A stretch of DNA of 47,740 nt, taken from contig CACHVT010000006.1 in the NCBI GenBank assembly GCA_902583345.1, forward strand, positions 1 to 47,740, written 5' to 3'. The stretch comes from an uncultured Pelagibacteraceae bacterium. GTDB lineage: Bacteria > Pseudomonadota > Alphaproteobacteria > Pelagibacterales > Pelagibacteraceae. Below are positions 1-7,905 of this stretch, one piece after another. The position numbers were made by a program, and so were the translations under genes. A model generated the notes under the pieces. It searched no databases. It had not been told where the DNA came from and worked only from the letters and a program-made list of their open reading frames with translations. Every line of letters begins with the position of its first letter. Position 1 is the first letter of the stretch.

Positions 1-1084
1 TGAAAGCTGGAGAAGTCTTTTAATTAATTCCGAAAAAATGGTTAATCAACTTAATGAAAGAAAAAATAAACTATTAAATAAACTTGACATACTGGAAAAA
101 CAACCTCAATCTCAAGCTGAAAAAAAAGGGCAGATTTCCGAAAGCTTAAGATCTGCAGAAAAAGAAAATAAAGAAAATCAAGTTTTAATCGAGGAATTGG
201 AAAATAATATAAACACCTCAAGATCTGAACTCAATATAGTTCAAGAAAAAATGATGTCAATTAGGGAAAGAAAAGCAAGTTCAGGCGCAACAATAGAGGG
301 GCTTATAAAAAGAAAAGATGATCTATTAGATCGAGTTGATGTCGAATTGAATTTAAAAGAAGATAATATTCTCGAATTTTCTGATTTAAAAGATGTAGAA
401 AATTTACCTAATGCTGTAGACCAAGAAGAAAAGTTGGATGAAAAAAAAAGAGATCGAGAAAAATTAGGATCTGTCAACCTAAGAGCCGATGAAGAGACTA
501 ACAAGTATGAGGAAGAAATAAAAAAAATGGAAAAAGATAGAGAGGATTTAGTAACAGCAATTGCAAAATTAAAAGAAAGCATTAATGAACTTAATCAAAA
601 AGGACGAGAGAGACTTTTAGAGGCATTCGAAAAAGTTAATAGAAAATTTAATGAGGTCTATACAAAACTATTTAACGGGGGTAATGCAAAACTTGAATTG
701 GTTGATGATGAAGATCCTTTAGAAGCTGGGCTGGAACTATTAGTAAGTCCTCCGGGTAAAAGATTACAGTCAATAACTTTATTATCAGGAGGTGAACAAG
801 CTTTAACCGCTTTATCTTTAATTTTTGCTGTATTCTTAACAAATCCTTCACCAATTTGTGTATTAGACGAAGTTGATGCCCCATTAGATGATGCTAATGT
901 TACAAGATTTTGTAATTTGCTAGAGGATTTAACAAAAATTACGAGTACAAGGTTTATAATTGTAACTCACCATGCACTAACAATGTCAAAAATGGATAGG
1001 CTTTATGGAGTTACAATGCCTGAGAAAGGAATTAGCCAAATTGTAGCTGTTGATTTACAAAAAGCTGAGAGTATGGTTGCGTAA
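1..1084 (+). CDS. smc: Chromosome segregation protein SMC, C-terminal part (5' end outside window)
   Basis: This is the C-terminal 360 residues of a condensin-type SMC ATPase, which compacts and segregates the chromosome. The frame is open from base 2, so the gene starts upstream of the window and the internal ATG at 38 is not its start. The visible part begins with a charged coiled-coil arm rich in Glu and Lys. It ends in the ATPase tail domain, with the ABC-type signature LLSGGEQALTALS at about nt 782-820 and the Walker B/D-loop CVLDEVDAPLDDANV at about nt 858-900. A switch histidine lies in FIIVTHHALTMSKMDRLYG. The stop is 5 bases before the atpI-like gene. The family is clear; only completeness is uncertain. 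Confidence 0.95.
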   Translation, partial: ESWRSLLINSEKMVNQLNERKNKLLNKLDILEKQPQSQAEKKGQISESLRSAEKENKENQVLIEELENNINTSRSELNIVQEKMMSIRERKASSGATIEGLIKRKDDLLDRVDVELNLKEDNILEFSDLKDVENLPNAVDQEEKLDEKKRDREKLGSVNLRADEETNKYEEEIKKMEKDREDLVTAIAKLKESINELNQKGRERLLEAFEKVNRKFNEVYTKLFNGGNAKLELVDDEDPLEAGLELLVSPPGKRLQSITLLSGGEQALTALSLIFAVFLTNPSPICVLDEVDAPLDDANVTRFCNLLEDLTKITSTRFIIVTHHALTMSKMDRLYGVTMPEKGISQIVAVDLQKAESMVA

Positions 1085-1089
1085 ATCAT

Positions 1090-1365
1090 ATGCCAAAGGA
1101 AACGTTTAAAACTCGCTTAGAGATTGCAAAAAATAAAATATCTAAGAAAAATTTACCTAATAACAGAAAAGCCTCATCCTCAATTGGAACTGCATTCAAA
1201 ATGAGCACTGAATTAGTGTCAGCCGTTGCAGTTGGGACAATTATTGGGTTTATTTTAGATAAAACCTTTGGTACTAAACCTTGGTTAATATTAATTTTTT
1301 TTTTCGTGGGAGTGATAGCTGGAATTATGAATGTAATCAAATCTGCGAAAAATATGCAGAAGTAG
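1090..1365 (+). CDS. atpI: AtpI-like F0 assembly protein (ATP synthase protein I)
   Basis: A 91-residue protein with a basic N-terminal tail (about 1-40) and two hydrophobic segments (about 45-60 and 66-84), arranged as a short membrane hairpin around TIIGFILDKTFGTKPWL. This is the usual AtpI/AtpZ layout. The family helps assemble the c-ring or move ions for ATP synthase. Position is the strongest support: it lies directly before atpB (6-base gap), as in alphaproteobacterial F0 operons. The sequence is weakly conserved, so the name rests on both topology and context. Confidence 0.85.
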   Translation: MPKETFKTRLEIAKNKISKKNLPNNRKASSSIGTAFKMSTELVSAVAVGTIIGFILDKTFGTKPWLILIFFFVGVIAGIMNVIKSAKNMQK

Positions 1366-1371
1366 AAAAAT

Positions 1372-2106
1372 ATGTCAACAAACCCAATGCATCAATTTGA
1401 AGTCTATAGAATTGGTCCAGAAATCAAAGTAGGTTCATTAGATATATCATTTACCAATGCAAGCCTATTTATGGTTATTAGTTCAATTGCTATTTTGATT
1501 GTCTTTAATTTAGGTTCAAAAAAAAATTCTATTATACCGAACAAGATGCAGCTTTTAGCCGAGCTAAGTTATACGTTTGTTGCCAAAATGATTAGCGATA
1601 CAGCTGGCTCTAAAGCGAAGCCATATTTTGCATTTATATTTTCTATTTTTATGTTTGTTTTGTTCTGTAATATGTTTGGAATGATACCTTACACATTTAC
1701 AGTAACTAGTCATATAATTGTAACTTTTATGTTAGCTTCATTCATTTTTATCGGAGTAACAATTATTGGTTTCATAAAGCATGGCTTAGGTTATCTAAAA
1801 TTGTTTGTACCTAGCGGAGTGCCGGTAGTTTTATTGCCGTTAATTGTGGTTATTGAAATTATTTCTTATTTAAGTAGACCAATTAGCCTTTCAGTAAGGC
1901 TATTTGCTAATATGATGGCAGGTCATACAATGATGAAGGTTTTCGGAGGCTTTGTTATAAGTCTCGGAATAGTTGGTGGATGGCTTCCACTGAGTTTTTC
2001 GGTTGCTTTAACTGGTTTGGAGATACTAGTTGCTTTTCTTCAAGCATATGTTTTTGCAATTTTAACATGCATATATTTAAATGATGCATTAAATTTACAC
2101 CATTAA
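1372..2106 (+). CDS. atpB: F0F1 ATP synthase subunit a
   Basis: This subunit forms the two proton half-channels next to the c-ring in the inner membrane. It is a 244-residue polytopic protein of normal length. The essential arginine is in SLSVRLFANMMAGH at about residue 176, within the fourth or fifth membrane helix. The C-terminal helices carry the conserved region around LQAYVFAILTCIYL. It is the second gene of the F0 operon, followed by atpE after 19 bases that contain a strong Shine-Dalgarno sequence. Nothing unusual was seen. Confidence 0.98.
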   Translation: MSTNPMHQFEVYRIGPEIKVGSLDISFTNASLFMVISSIAILIVFNLGSKKNSIIPNKMQLLAELSYTFVAKMISDTAGSKAKPYFAFIFSIFMFVLFCNMFGMIPYTFTVTSHIIVTFMLASFIFIGVTIIGFIKHGLGYLKLFVPSGVPVVLLPLIVVIEIISYLSRPISLSVRLFANMMAGHTMMKVFGGFVISLGIVGGWLPLSFSVALTGLEILVAFLQAYVFAILTCIYLNDALNLHH

Positions 2107-2125
2107 TTAACATAAGGAGGATATA

Positions 2126-2353
2126 ATGGAACTAGAAGCAGCAAAAATGATTGGAGCGGGATTGGCAGCCATAGCTCTAGCAGGAGCGGGAGTAGGAATA
2201 GGAATTATTTTTGGAAATTACCTTTCTGGTGCGATGAGAAATCCGTCTGCAGCTCAAAAACAATTTCCTAACTTGTTATTAGGATTTGCTTTAGCAGAAG
2301 CTACAGGTTTATTTGGATTAGTTGTAGCATTGATTATTTTATTTGCATTTTAA
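2126..2353 (+). CDS. atpE: F0F1 ATP synthase subunit c
   Basis: The 75-residue c-ring proteolipid is a hairpin of two membrane helices with a polar loop GAMRNPSA (35-42). The ion-binding carboxylate is Glu58 in FALAEATGLFG. The residues around it lack the full Gln/Ser-Thr set of sodium-binding rings, so proton coupling is expected (family knowledge). The GAGVGIG glycine-rich helix is intact. An AAGGAGG Shine-Dalgarno lies just before the ATG, one of the few strong ribosome sites in this window. That fits the high c-subunit stoichiometry. Confidence 0.98.
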   Translation: MELEAAKMIGAGLAAIALAGAGVGIGIIFGNYLSGAMRNPSAAQKQFPNLLLGFALAEATGLFGLVVALIILFAF

Positions 2354-2358
2354 GGTTA

Positions 2359-2949
2359 ATGTTAAAAAAAATATTTTTTTATCATATTTCTTTAAGTTTT
2401 CTATTCTTTGCAGAGACTTATGCAGCTGAAAGTGGAGGTATGCCACAGTTGAATCCAAAATTTTGGATATCTCAAATTTTTTGGTTAATTATAACTTTTG
2501 GTTTTTTGTATATTATACTTGCCAAACTTATACTTCCAAAAATAAGTGCAAATCTTGAAATAAGAAAATCTCAAATTTTAGAAAATATAGAGTCAGCTGA
2601 AAAACAACGTAAGGAAAGTGAAGAAAAAATAGCAGAGTACGATAAAATTCTTCAAGACACTAAAATTAAAGCAAAAAATTATTATAACCAGGTAAGAGAA
2701 AAAATACTTGAGGATATTAATAAAAAAAAAGAAAGTTTAGATAAAGATCTAAACGTGGAAATTAATAATGCTGAATCGGAAATTAAAGATCTTAAAAGTA
2801 AGTCGTCTGAAAAAATTACCAAAATAGCTATCGAAACTTCAAATGACTTAATAAAACAGTTAATTGGAGTTGAGGTAAATAATAGTAGTATATCCGCTAT
2901 TGTTGAAGATTTATCAAAAAAAAATAAGAAAGAGTATCATGGCAATTGA
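2359..2949 (+). CDS. atpF': F0F1 ATP synthase subunit b' (peripheral stalk)
   Basis: A 196-residue stalk subunit. Residues 1-23 look like a signal peptide (hydrophobic stretch ending TYAAES). A second membrane helix follows at about 37-60 and leads into a long charged coiled coil. This N-terminal extension before the membrane anchor is commonly seen in alphaproteobacterial b' chains. Paired b'/b genes are typical of phototrophs and Alphaproteobacteria. The gene starts 5 bases after atpE, and its end overlaps the start of atpF by 11 bases, suggesting translational coupling. Confidence 0.93.
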   Translation: MLKKIFFYHISLSFLFFAETYAAESGGMPQLNPKFWISQIFWLIITFGFLYIILAKLILPKISANLEIRKSQILENIESAEKQRKESEEKIAEYDKILQDTKIKAKNYYNQVREKILEDINKKKESLDKDLNVEINNAESEIKDLKSKSSEKITKIAIETSNDLIKQLIGVEVNNSSISAIVEDLSKKNKKEYHGN

Positions 2950-3436
2950 TGCATCTTTTTGGGTGGCTGTTTCTTTTATAATTTTTATTAGCGCTCTAAT
3001 TTATTTAAAAGTGCCTCAAAAAATTAATGAAGTTTTAAATAAGCTTATATCAGATATTAAAAATGAGCTAGACGAGAGCGAAAAACTAAGATCTGAAGCA
3101 AAAACTTTACTAGATAACGCACAATCGAAATTAGATTCTGCTGAAAATAAAAGTAAAGATATCTTAGCAGATTCAAAAAAAGAAAGTGAGAGGTTAATTA
3201 TTGAAATGAACGATAAATTTCATAAAAATGCAGAGCTTAAGAAAAGTTTAGCTGAAAACAAGATTGCTCAAATGAAAGAAGCAGCTATTAAGGAAATTAA
3301 AGATACTTCAATCAAAATCGCAATTGATTCTGTTAAAAAAATTATTACTACATCGGTCGATAAATCAAAACTTGATAACCTTTTTAGTAAAGATTTAGAA
3401 GAAACTAAAGCAGTTTTAAAAAAGATCAATTCATAA
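2939..3436 (+). CDS. atpF: F0F1 ATP synthase subunit b
   Basis: The second peripheral stalk subunit is 165 residues: one N-terminal membrane helix (about 5-25, FWVAVSFIIFISALIYLKV) and a long charged coiled coil that reaches F1. I chose the ATG at 2939 (MAIDASFW). A longer frame from 2900 would add 13 lysine-rich residues buried in the atpF' gene and does not resemble the family. It is the last gene of the F0 set; the F1 genes are not nearby, as usual in Alphaproteobacteria. The carotenoid genes begin 39 bases later on the same strand. Confidence 0.93.
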   Translation: MAIDASFWVAVSFIIFISALIYLKVPQKINEVLNKLISDIKNELDESEKLRSEAKTLLDNAQSKLDSAENKSKDILADSKKESERLIIEMNDKFHKNAELKKSLAENKIAQMKEAAIKEIKDTSIKIAIDSVKKIITTSVDKSKLDNLFSKDLEETKAVLKKINS

Positions 3437-3475
3437 TTCTCTTACAATTTTTAAAAAAAAATATAAATTGTTATA

Positions 3476-4933
3476 ATGAAATCTATTGTTATAGGTTCCG
3501 GATTTGGTGGTATTGCTGCAGCGTTAAGGCTAAAGGCAAAGAACCATGATGTCACTTTAATAGAGAAACAAAAGGATCTTGGTGGCAGAGCAAGAGTATT
3601 CAAAAAAAATGGGTTTACCTTTGATGGTGGTCCTACAGTGATAACCGCCCCATATCTAATTAATGAATTATTTGAATTATTTGGCAAAGACCCTAAAGAC
3701 TATATTAATATAATTCCACTTAATACTTGGTACAGATTTGTTTTTGAGGACGGTATTAAATTTGATTATTCAGGTAATGAATATGAAATGAAAAATCAAA
3801 TCGAAAAAATAAATAAAGAGGATGTCAAAGGGTATGAAAATTTAGTTAAATTTACTAAGAAAATTTTTGATAAAGGTTTTTTAGAACTCTCTGATGTTCC
3901 TTTTGATAAACCTTTATTTATGATGAAACAACTTCCAGCTTTGATAAATCTTAAAAGTTATAAGTCAGTTTATTCTCTTGTTTCCTCTTATATAAAAGAT
4001 GAAAAATTAAGACGCTTACTAAGCATGCATCCTCTTCTAGTGGGAGGCAATCCATATACTACTACTTCAATATATGGGCTAATTCTGTATTTAGAGAAAA
4101 AATGGGGTATTCATTATTCAATGGGTGGAACTGGTAATATTATTAAAGGTTTAGAGAAATTGATGCTTGAAGAAAAAATTGAAGTATTAAAAAGTTCCGA
4201 AGTGACAGATATTAATTTTAATCAAAACAAAATTAAAAGTGTAACAATTAATAAAGAAAAAGAATTAAGCGCTGATAATGTTGTCTGTAATGCTGACCCT
4301 CCTGCTATATATGAAAAACTACTTGTTAATAAAAGGGTAAATACGTTTTTTAATTGGAAAAAAAATCGTATGGATTACTCAATGGGTTTATTTGTTTATT
4401 ATTTTGGAACAAAAAAAGTTTATGACGAAATTGAGCATCATACAATTAAATTTGGAAATAAGTATAAAGAACACCTAGAAGATATATTTGATAAAAAAAA
4501 ATTAAATGATGATATTAGCTATTATCTTCATAGGCCTTCTGCTACAGATAAATCTATGGCACCAGAGGGGCATGATTGTTTCTATGTTTTAGTACCAGTT
4601 CCAAATAATCAGTCAGGTATAAACTGGTCAGTTGAAGGAGAAAAAGTTAAAAATTTAGTAATAGATAAAATGGAAAAATCTCTTCTTCCAAATCTTAGAA
4701 AAAATATTGTAGAAGATTTTTATTTGACACCTGATTACTTTGAAAAAGAATTAAATACAAAATACGGCTCGGGGTTTTCAATTCAACCTAAATTCAGTCA
4801 GTCAGCTTATTTTAGATTTCATAACAAATCAGAAATATACGATGGTCTATATTTTGTTGGAGCGGGAACTCATCCTGGAGCAGGTGTACCAGGGGTACTA
4901 TCTTCTGCAAAAGTATTAGATAAAATCATATAA
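3476..4933 (+). CDS. crtI: Phytoene desaturase (CrtI)
   Basis: A 485-residue FAD-dependent desaturase that converts phytoene to lycopene, membrane-associated in the family. The N-terminal dinucleotide fold is GSGFGGIAAALRLK (7-20), followed by EKQKDLGGRAR and the FDGGPTVIT segment. The bacterial CrtI C-terminal signature is FVGAGTHPGAGVPGVLSSAK. The length fits the family. It is the first gene of a crtI-crtB-crtY-blh run; its stop overlaps the crtB start by one base. No promoter stands out in the 39-base gap after atpF, so read-through from the F0 operon is possible (inference). Confidence 0.96.
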   Translation: MKSIVIGSGFGGIAAALRLKAKNHDVTLIEKQKDLGGRARVFKKNGFTFDGGPTVITAPYLINELFELFGKDPKDYINIIPLNTWYRFVFEDGIKFDYSGNEYEMKNQIEKINKEDVKGYENLVKFTKKIFDKGFLELSDVPFDKPLFMMKQLPALINLKSYKSVYSLVSSYIKDEKLRRLLSMHPLLVGGNPYTTTSIYGLILYLEKKWGIHYSMGGTGNIIKGLEKLMLEEKIEVLKSSEVTDINFNQNKIKSVTINKEKELSADNVVCNADPPAIYEKLLVNKRVNTFFNWKKNRMDYSMGLFVYYFGTKKVYDEIEHHTIKFGNKYKEHLEDIFDKKKLNDDISYYLHRPSATDKSMAPEGHDCFYVLVPVPNNQSGINWSVEGEKVKNLVIDKMEKSLLPNLRKNIVEDFYLTPDYFEKELNTKYGSGFSIQPKFSQSAYFRFHNKSEIYDGLYFVGAGTHPGAGVPGVLSSAKVLDKII

Positions 4934-5784
4934 TGTCTAATAATAGTTATCTTTCCGTTTATGCGAAATCATTTAACTGGGCAGGTTTTTTTTTACCAAA
5001 AAAAACTTATATGAAGTGTTCTGCTTTATATGATTTTTGTAGAACTGTTGACAATATTGCTGATGAGTATGGTAACCTTGAAATTAAAAAAAAAAAATTA
5101 TTTAATTTTAAAAAAAATTTCAATAATAAAGATTATGATAATCCTATTATTAAAAATATGTGGAAACTCATCGAAGATTACAAAATTTCCATAAAAATAG
5201 TAAATGATTTATTCGATGGAGCTGAATCTGATTTAAAAGAGAAAATTCAAATATACTCAAAAAAAGATTTGTTAATATACTCATATAGAGTAGCAGGCAC
5301 GGTAGGTTTAATGATGGCAAAAATTTTAGCTGTAAAAAATGAAGTTGCACTCAAATCTGCTATCGATTTAGGTATCGCTATGCAACTAACCAATATATCT
5401 AGAGATGTGATTGAAGATGCAAAAAATAATAGGTCATATATTTCTGCAGATTTTAATACAATTGTTGAAACTATTAAACTTGCTGATTTATTTTATGAAA
5501 GTTCCTTTACATCTATAAAAGAAATACCCTTAAGCTTTCGTTTTTCAATATTGGTTGCTCGAAGAGTTTATAGACAAATTGGTCTTAAAATCATTAAAAA
5601 AAAAAATATTGAGAATTACAATAAATCAGGAAAAATATATGTCTCGATTTTGGGTAAAATTATTCAAACATTCTTATCTATATTTGACTTGGTTAGACTG
5701 TCGTTGATTAAAACTAATTATAGTTTTAGAGATAAAGAACAATTGATCATCAACGAAGAGATAAATTTAGATGAAAGATTTTGA
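4933..5784 (+). CDS. crtB: Phytoene synthase (CrtB)
   Basis: A 283-residue head-to-head prenyl synthase that joins two geranylgeranyl diphosphates into phytoene. The first Mg-binding motif reads VDNIADE (39-45). The flanking aspartates D40 and D44 are kept, but the second position of the usual DDxxD is Asn. The second motif is normal: NISRDVIEDAKNNRSYI. The CRTVD and YRQIG blocks also fit the family. It overlaps crtI by one base and crtY by 14 bases, so the operon is translationally coupled. The GGPP synthase (crtE) needed to feed it is not in the window. Confidence 0.94.
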   Translation: MSNNSYLSVYAKSFNWAGFFLPKKTYMKCSALYDFCRTVDNIADEYGNLEIKKKKLFNFKKNFNNKDYDNPIIKNMWKLIEDYKISIKIVNDLFDGAESDLKEKIQIYSKKDLLIYSYRVAGTVGLMMAKILAVKNEVALKSAIDLGIAMQLTNISRDVIEDAKNNRSYISADFNTIVETIKLADLFYESSFTSIKEIPLSFRFSILVARRVYRQIGLKIIKKKNIENYNKSGKIYVSILGKIIQTFLSIFDLVRLSLIKTNYSFRDKEQLIINEEINLDERF

Positions 5785-6841
5785 TTATATAATTATTGGA
5801 GGTGGATGTGCGGGGCTATCTTTGGCTTACGAATTAGAGATTCATAAAAAATTAGAAAATAAAACATTAGCGGTTATCGAACCACGATTAGAATATAAAA
5901 AGGATAAAACATGGTCCTTTTGGAAAGTAACTAACCACAATTTTGAAGATTGTGTTAAGAAAAGTTGGAAAGAGTTTTCCTTAAATTTGCCATCTAAAAC
6001 TAAGTACTTAAAATGTAATAATTACCCCTATCAAAGTATTGACAGTGGATTATTTTATAAAAAAATAGTTGATAAATTAAAAGAAAATAAAAACATAAGT
6101 TTTTTTAAAAATATTGATGAAGTAAATCAAAATAACTCCGTAGTTTTTAATAGTGTTCCGTCAATGAAAACAGAACAAAATAATCTTTGGCAACATTTTT
6201 GTGGTATTGAAATTCAAACAAAAGAAAATATTTTTGATAATGGAATAATCAATTTGATGGATTTTGATTGCGAACAAAGAAATAGTATTCATTTTTTTTA
6301 TACACTACCTTTTGAAAGAAATAGGGCATTAGTTGAAACTACTTGGTTATCGAAAATGAATGATAATTCTTTAATGGATTATGATAATCAATTATCCAAC
6401 TATATAAAACAAAACTTAAAAATAAAAAACTACGAGATAATTTACAAAGAAGAAGGTGCAATACCACTTTTCTACCCATTAAATGTTAAGGAAAAAAATA
6501 AAATAAACATTGGTACTGCTGGTGGTATGACAAGGTTAAGTACTGGTTATACGTTTCTTAATATCCAGGAACACAGTAAATACATAAGAATGAACATAGA
6601 AAATATTCAAAATACAAAAAAATTTGAGATAGAGAAAAAATACCAATTTTTAGATAGAGTATTTTTAAAGGTTTTAGAAAAATATCCAGAAAAGATGCCT
6701 GATATATTCTTTAAAATATTTAATGGATCTACAAATAGTACTATAAAATTTTTATCTAACAAAAGTAATTTTTTTGAAGATTTTTCTATAATTCTTAAAA
6801 TGCCAAAATTAGTTTTTATTAAAGCGTTATTAGGTAAATAA
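5771..6841 (+). CDS. crtY: Lycopene beta-cyclase (CrtY type)
   Basis: A 356-residue flavoprotein cyclase that closes both ends of lycopene to make beta-carotene. Features are the N-terminal Rossmann motif IIGGGCAGLSLAYEL (8-22), DKTWSFW near residue 50, TLPFERNRALVETTW, the GAIPLFYPL segment, and GTAGGMTRLSTGYTF near residue 250. These are the recognisable CrtY blocks. It is a single-chain bacterial cyclase, not the heterodimeric CrtYc/Yd type. It overlaps crtB and is followed one base later by blh. Confidence 0.93.
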   Translation: MKDFDYIIIGGGCAGLSLAYELEIHKKLENKTLAVIEPRLEYKKDKTWSFWKVTNHNFEDCVKKSWKEFSLNLPSKTKYLKCNNYPYQSIDSGLFYKKIVDKLKENKNISFFKNIDEVNQNNSVVFNSVPSMKTEQNNLWQHFCGIEIQTKENIFDNGIINLMDFDCEQRNSIHFFYTLPFERNRALVETTWLSKMNDNSLMDYDNQLSNYIKQNLKIKNYEIIYKEEGAIPLFYPLNVKEKNKINIGTAGGMTRLSTGYTFLNIQEHSKYIRMNIENIQNTKKFEIEKKYQFLDRVFLKVLEKYPEKMPDIFFKIFNGSTNSTIKFLSNKSNFFEDFSIILKMPKLVFIKALLGK

Positions 6842-6842
6842 A

Positions 6843-7745
6843 ATGATTAAAAAAGTAAATTTTAAACACTCATTAATATTTTTCAATTTTTGTATCATTT
6901 TCTCATCAATTGAGTATTTAAGAATTAATACTTTAAATTTATTTTGTTTATTTCTAATCTTAACAATCGGTATATCCCATGGGGCCTTAGATAATATTAA
7001 AGGCAAAAAATTATTAAAGTTTTTGAAAATAAAATCAATATCAACTTTTTACATAGGTTATATTTTAATAAGTTTATTAATAATTTTAATTTGGTTTTTT
7101 TTTCCTGAGTTCCTTTTATTTATTTTTTTAATTGTTTCCTCATATCATTTTGGAAAAGAAGATACTGATTTTATATTTAATAAAAAAGCTGTAAAAAAAG
7201 AATTGTTATACTTTTTGAAAGGCTCTCTTGTAATAACTGCTCCCTTGGTTTTTCATAAAAATGAAACAATTGAAATTTTTCATTCTCTAAATTTTAATAT
7301 TTCTGAATTCTTTATTATTGAAAACGAATTTTTGTATTTATGTTTAATTGCTAGCTTATTATCAAGTCTTTACCTAACATTTAAAAAAGAGTTAGATTTA
7401 AAGTCACTTTTAGTAATGGACTATCTATCAATATTAATACTTAATTATTTTCTTAATCCAATTTTAGCTTTCACAATTTATTTTTGCTTTCTTCACTCTA
7501 TTAGACACTCTCTTAATTTAATATTTGAGCTTGATAATAATATTTTTATAGGCTTTAAAATTTTCGTTAAAAAGGCAATTCCTTTAACAATTCTTACTGC
7601 ATTTATATATTTAGTATCATTATATTATATAAATAATTACTATCAATTTGATCAAGCCATATATAAGGTTATTTTTATTGGTTTGGCGTCTCTTACTTTT
7701 CCTCATATATTGCTTGAATATTTAATAGAAAAAAATGAAAAATAG
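6843..7745 (+). CDS. blh: Beta-carotene 15,15'-dioxygenase, Brp/Blh family (retinal synthesis)
   Basis: An integral membrane, iron-dependent oxygenase that splits beta-carotene into two retinal molecules. The 300-residue protein is mostly hydrophobic helices and carries the Brp/Blh histidines: GISHGALDN (His about 45), SSYHFGKED (about 101), FLHSIRHSLN (about 218 and 222) and FPHILLEYL (about 287). Known Blh proteins make the chromophore of proteorhodopsin or bacteriorhodopsin. No opsin gene is present here, so that link is inferred from family knowledge. Its last 11 bases overlap a small membrane ORF. Confidence 0.93.
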   Translation: MIKKVNFKHSLIFFNFCIIFSSIEYLRINTLNLFCLFLILTIGISHGALDNIKGKKLLKFLKIKSISTFYIGYILISLLIILIWFFFPEFLLFIFLIVSSYHFGKEDTDFIFNKKAVKKELLYFLKGSLVITAPLVFHKNETIEIFHSLNFNISEFFIIENEFLYLCLIASLLSSLYLTFKKELDLKSLLVMDYLSILILNYFLNPILAFTIYFCFLHSIRHSLNLIFELDNNIFIGFKIFVKKAIPLTILTAFIYLVSLYYINNYYQFDQAIYKVIFIGLASLTFPHILLEYLIEKNEK

Positions 7746-7905
7746 AGAAATAAATATATTAGGATGGATTCTTTTCATAGTATCAGCAATAGGTTTTTTA
7801 ATCTCAAGTATTGGAAATTTTTGGGCAATGTTTGGGAGTGTCTTTTTTTTTATTGCATGTATAGTTTTTTTAATTCCATATTTTAAAAACGATAATGAAG
7901 AGTAA
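7735..7905 (+). CDS. 56-residue membrane microprotein between blh and ispH
   Basis: A short ATG-to-TAA frame of 56 codons: MKNREINILGWILFIVSAIG at the N-terminus, then a second hydrophobic stretch (about 30-48) ending IPYFKNDNEE. Predicted topology is two membrane helices with short charged ends. It overlaps the end of blh by 11 bases and the start of ispH by 11 bases, and fills the whole gap between them. This tight fit, with a hydrophobic rather than random composition, argues that it is real. I do not recognise a family. It could be an accessory of retinal or carotenoid synthesis, or simply a conserved passenger. Confidence 0.7.
   Translation: MKNREINILGWILFIVSAIGFLISSIGNFWAMFGSVFFFIACIVFLIPYFKNDNEE

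Noticed and set aside
2900-2938. Earlier start for atpF
   Set aside because: It lies within atpF' and adds a lysine-rich stretch not seen in b subunits; the ATG at 2939 fits the family.
3476-7745. Recent horizontal island for the carotenoid cassette
   Set aside because: Base composition, codon use and gene overlaps are like those of neighbouring genes, and no integrase, repeats or tRNA flank it.
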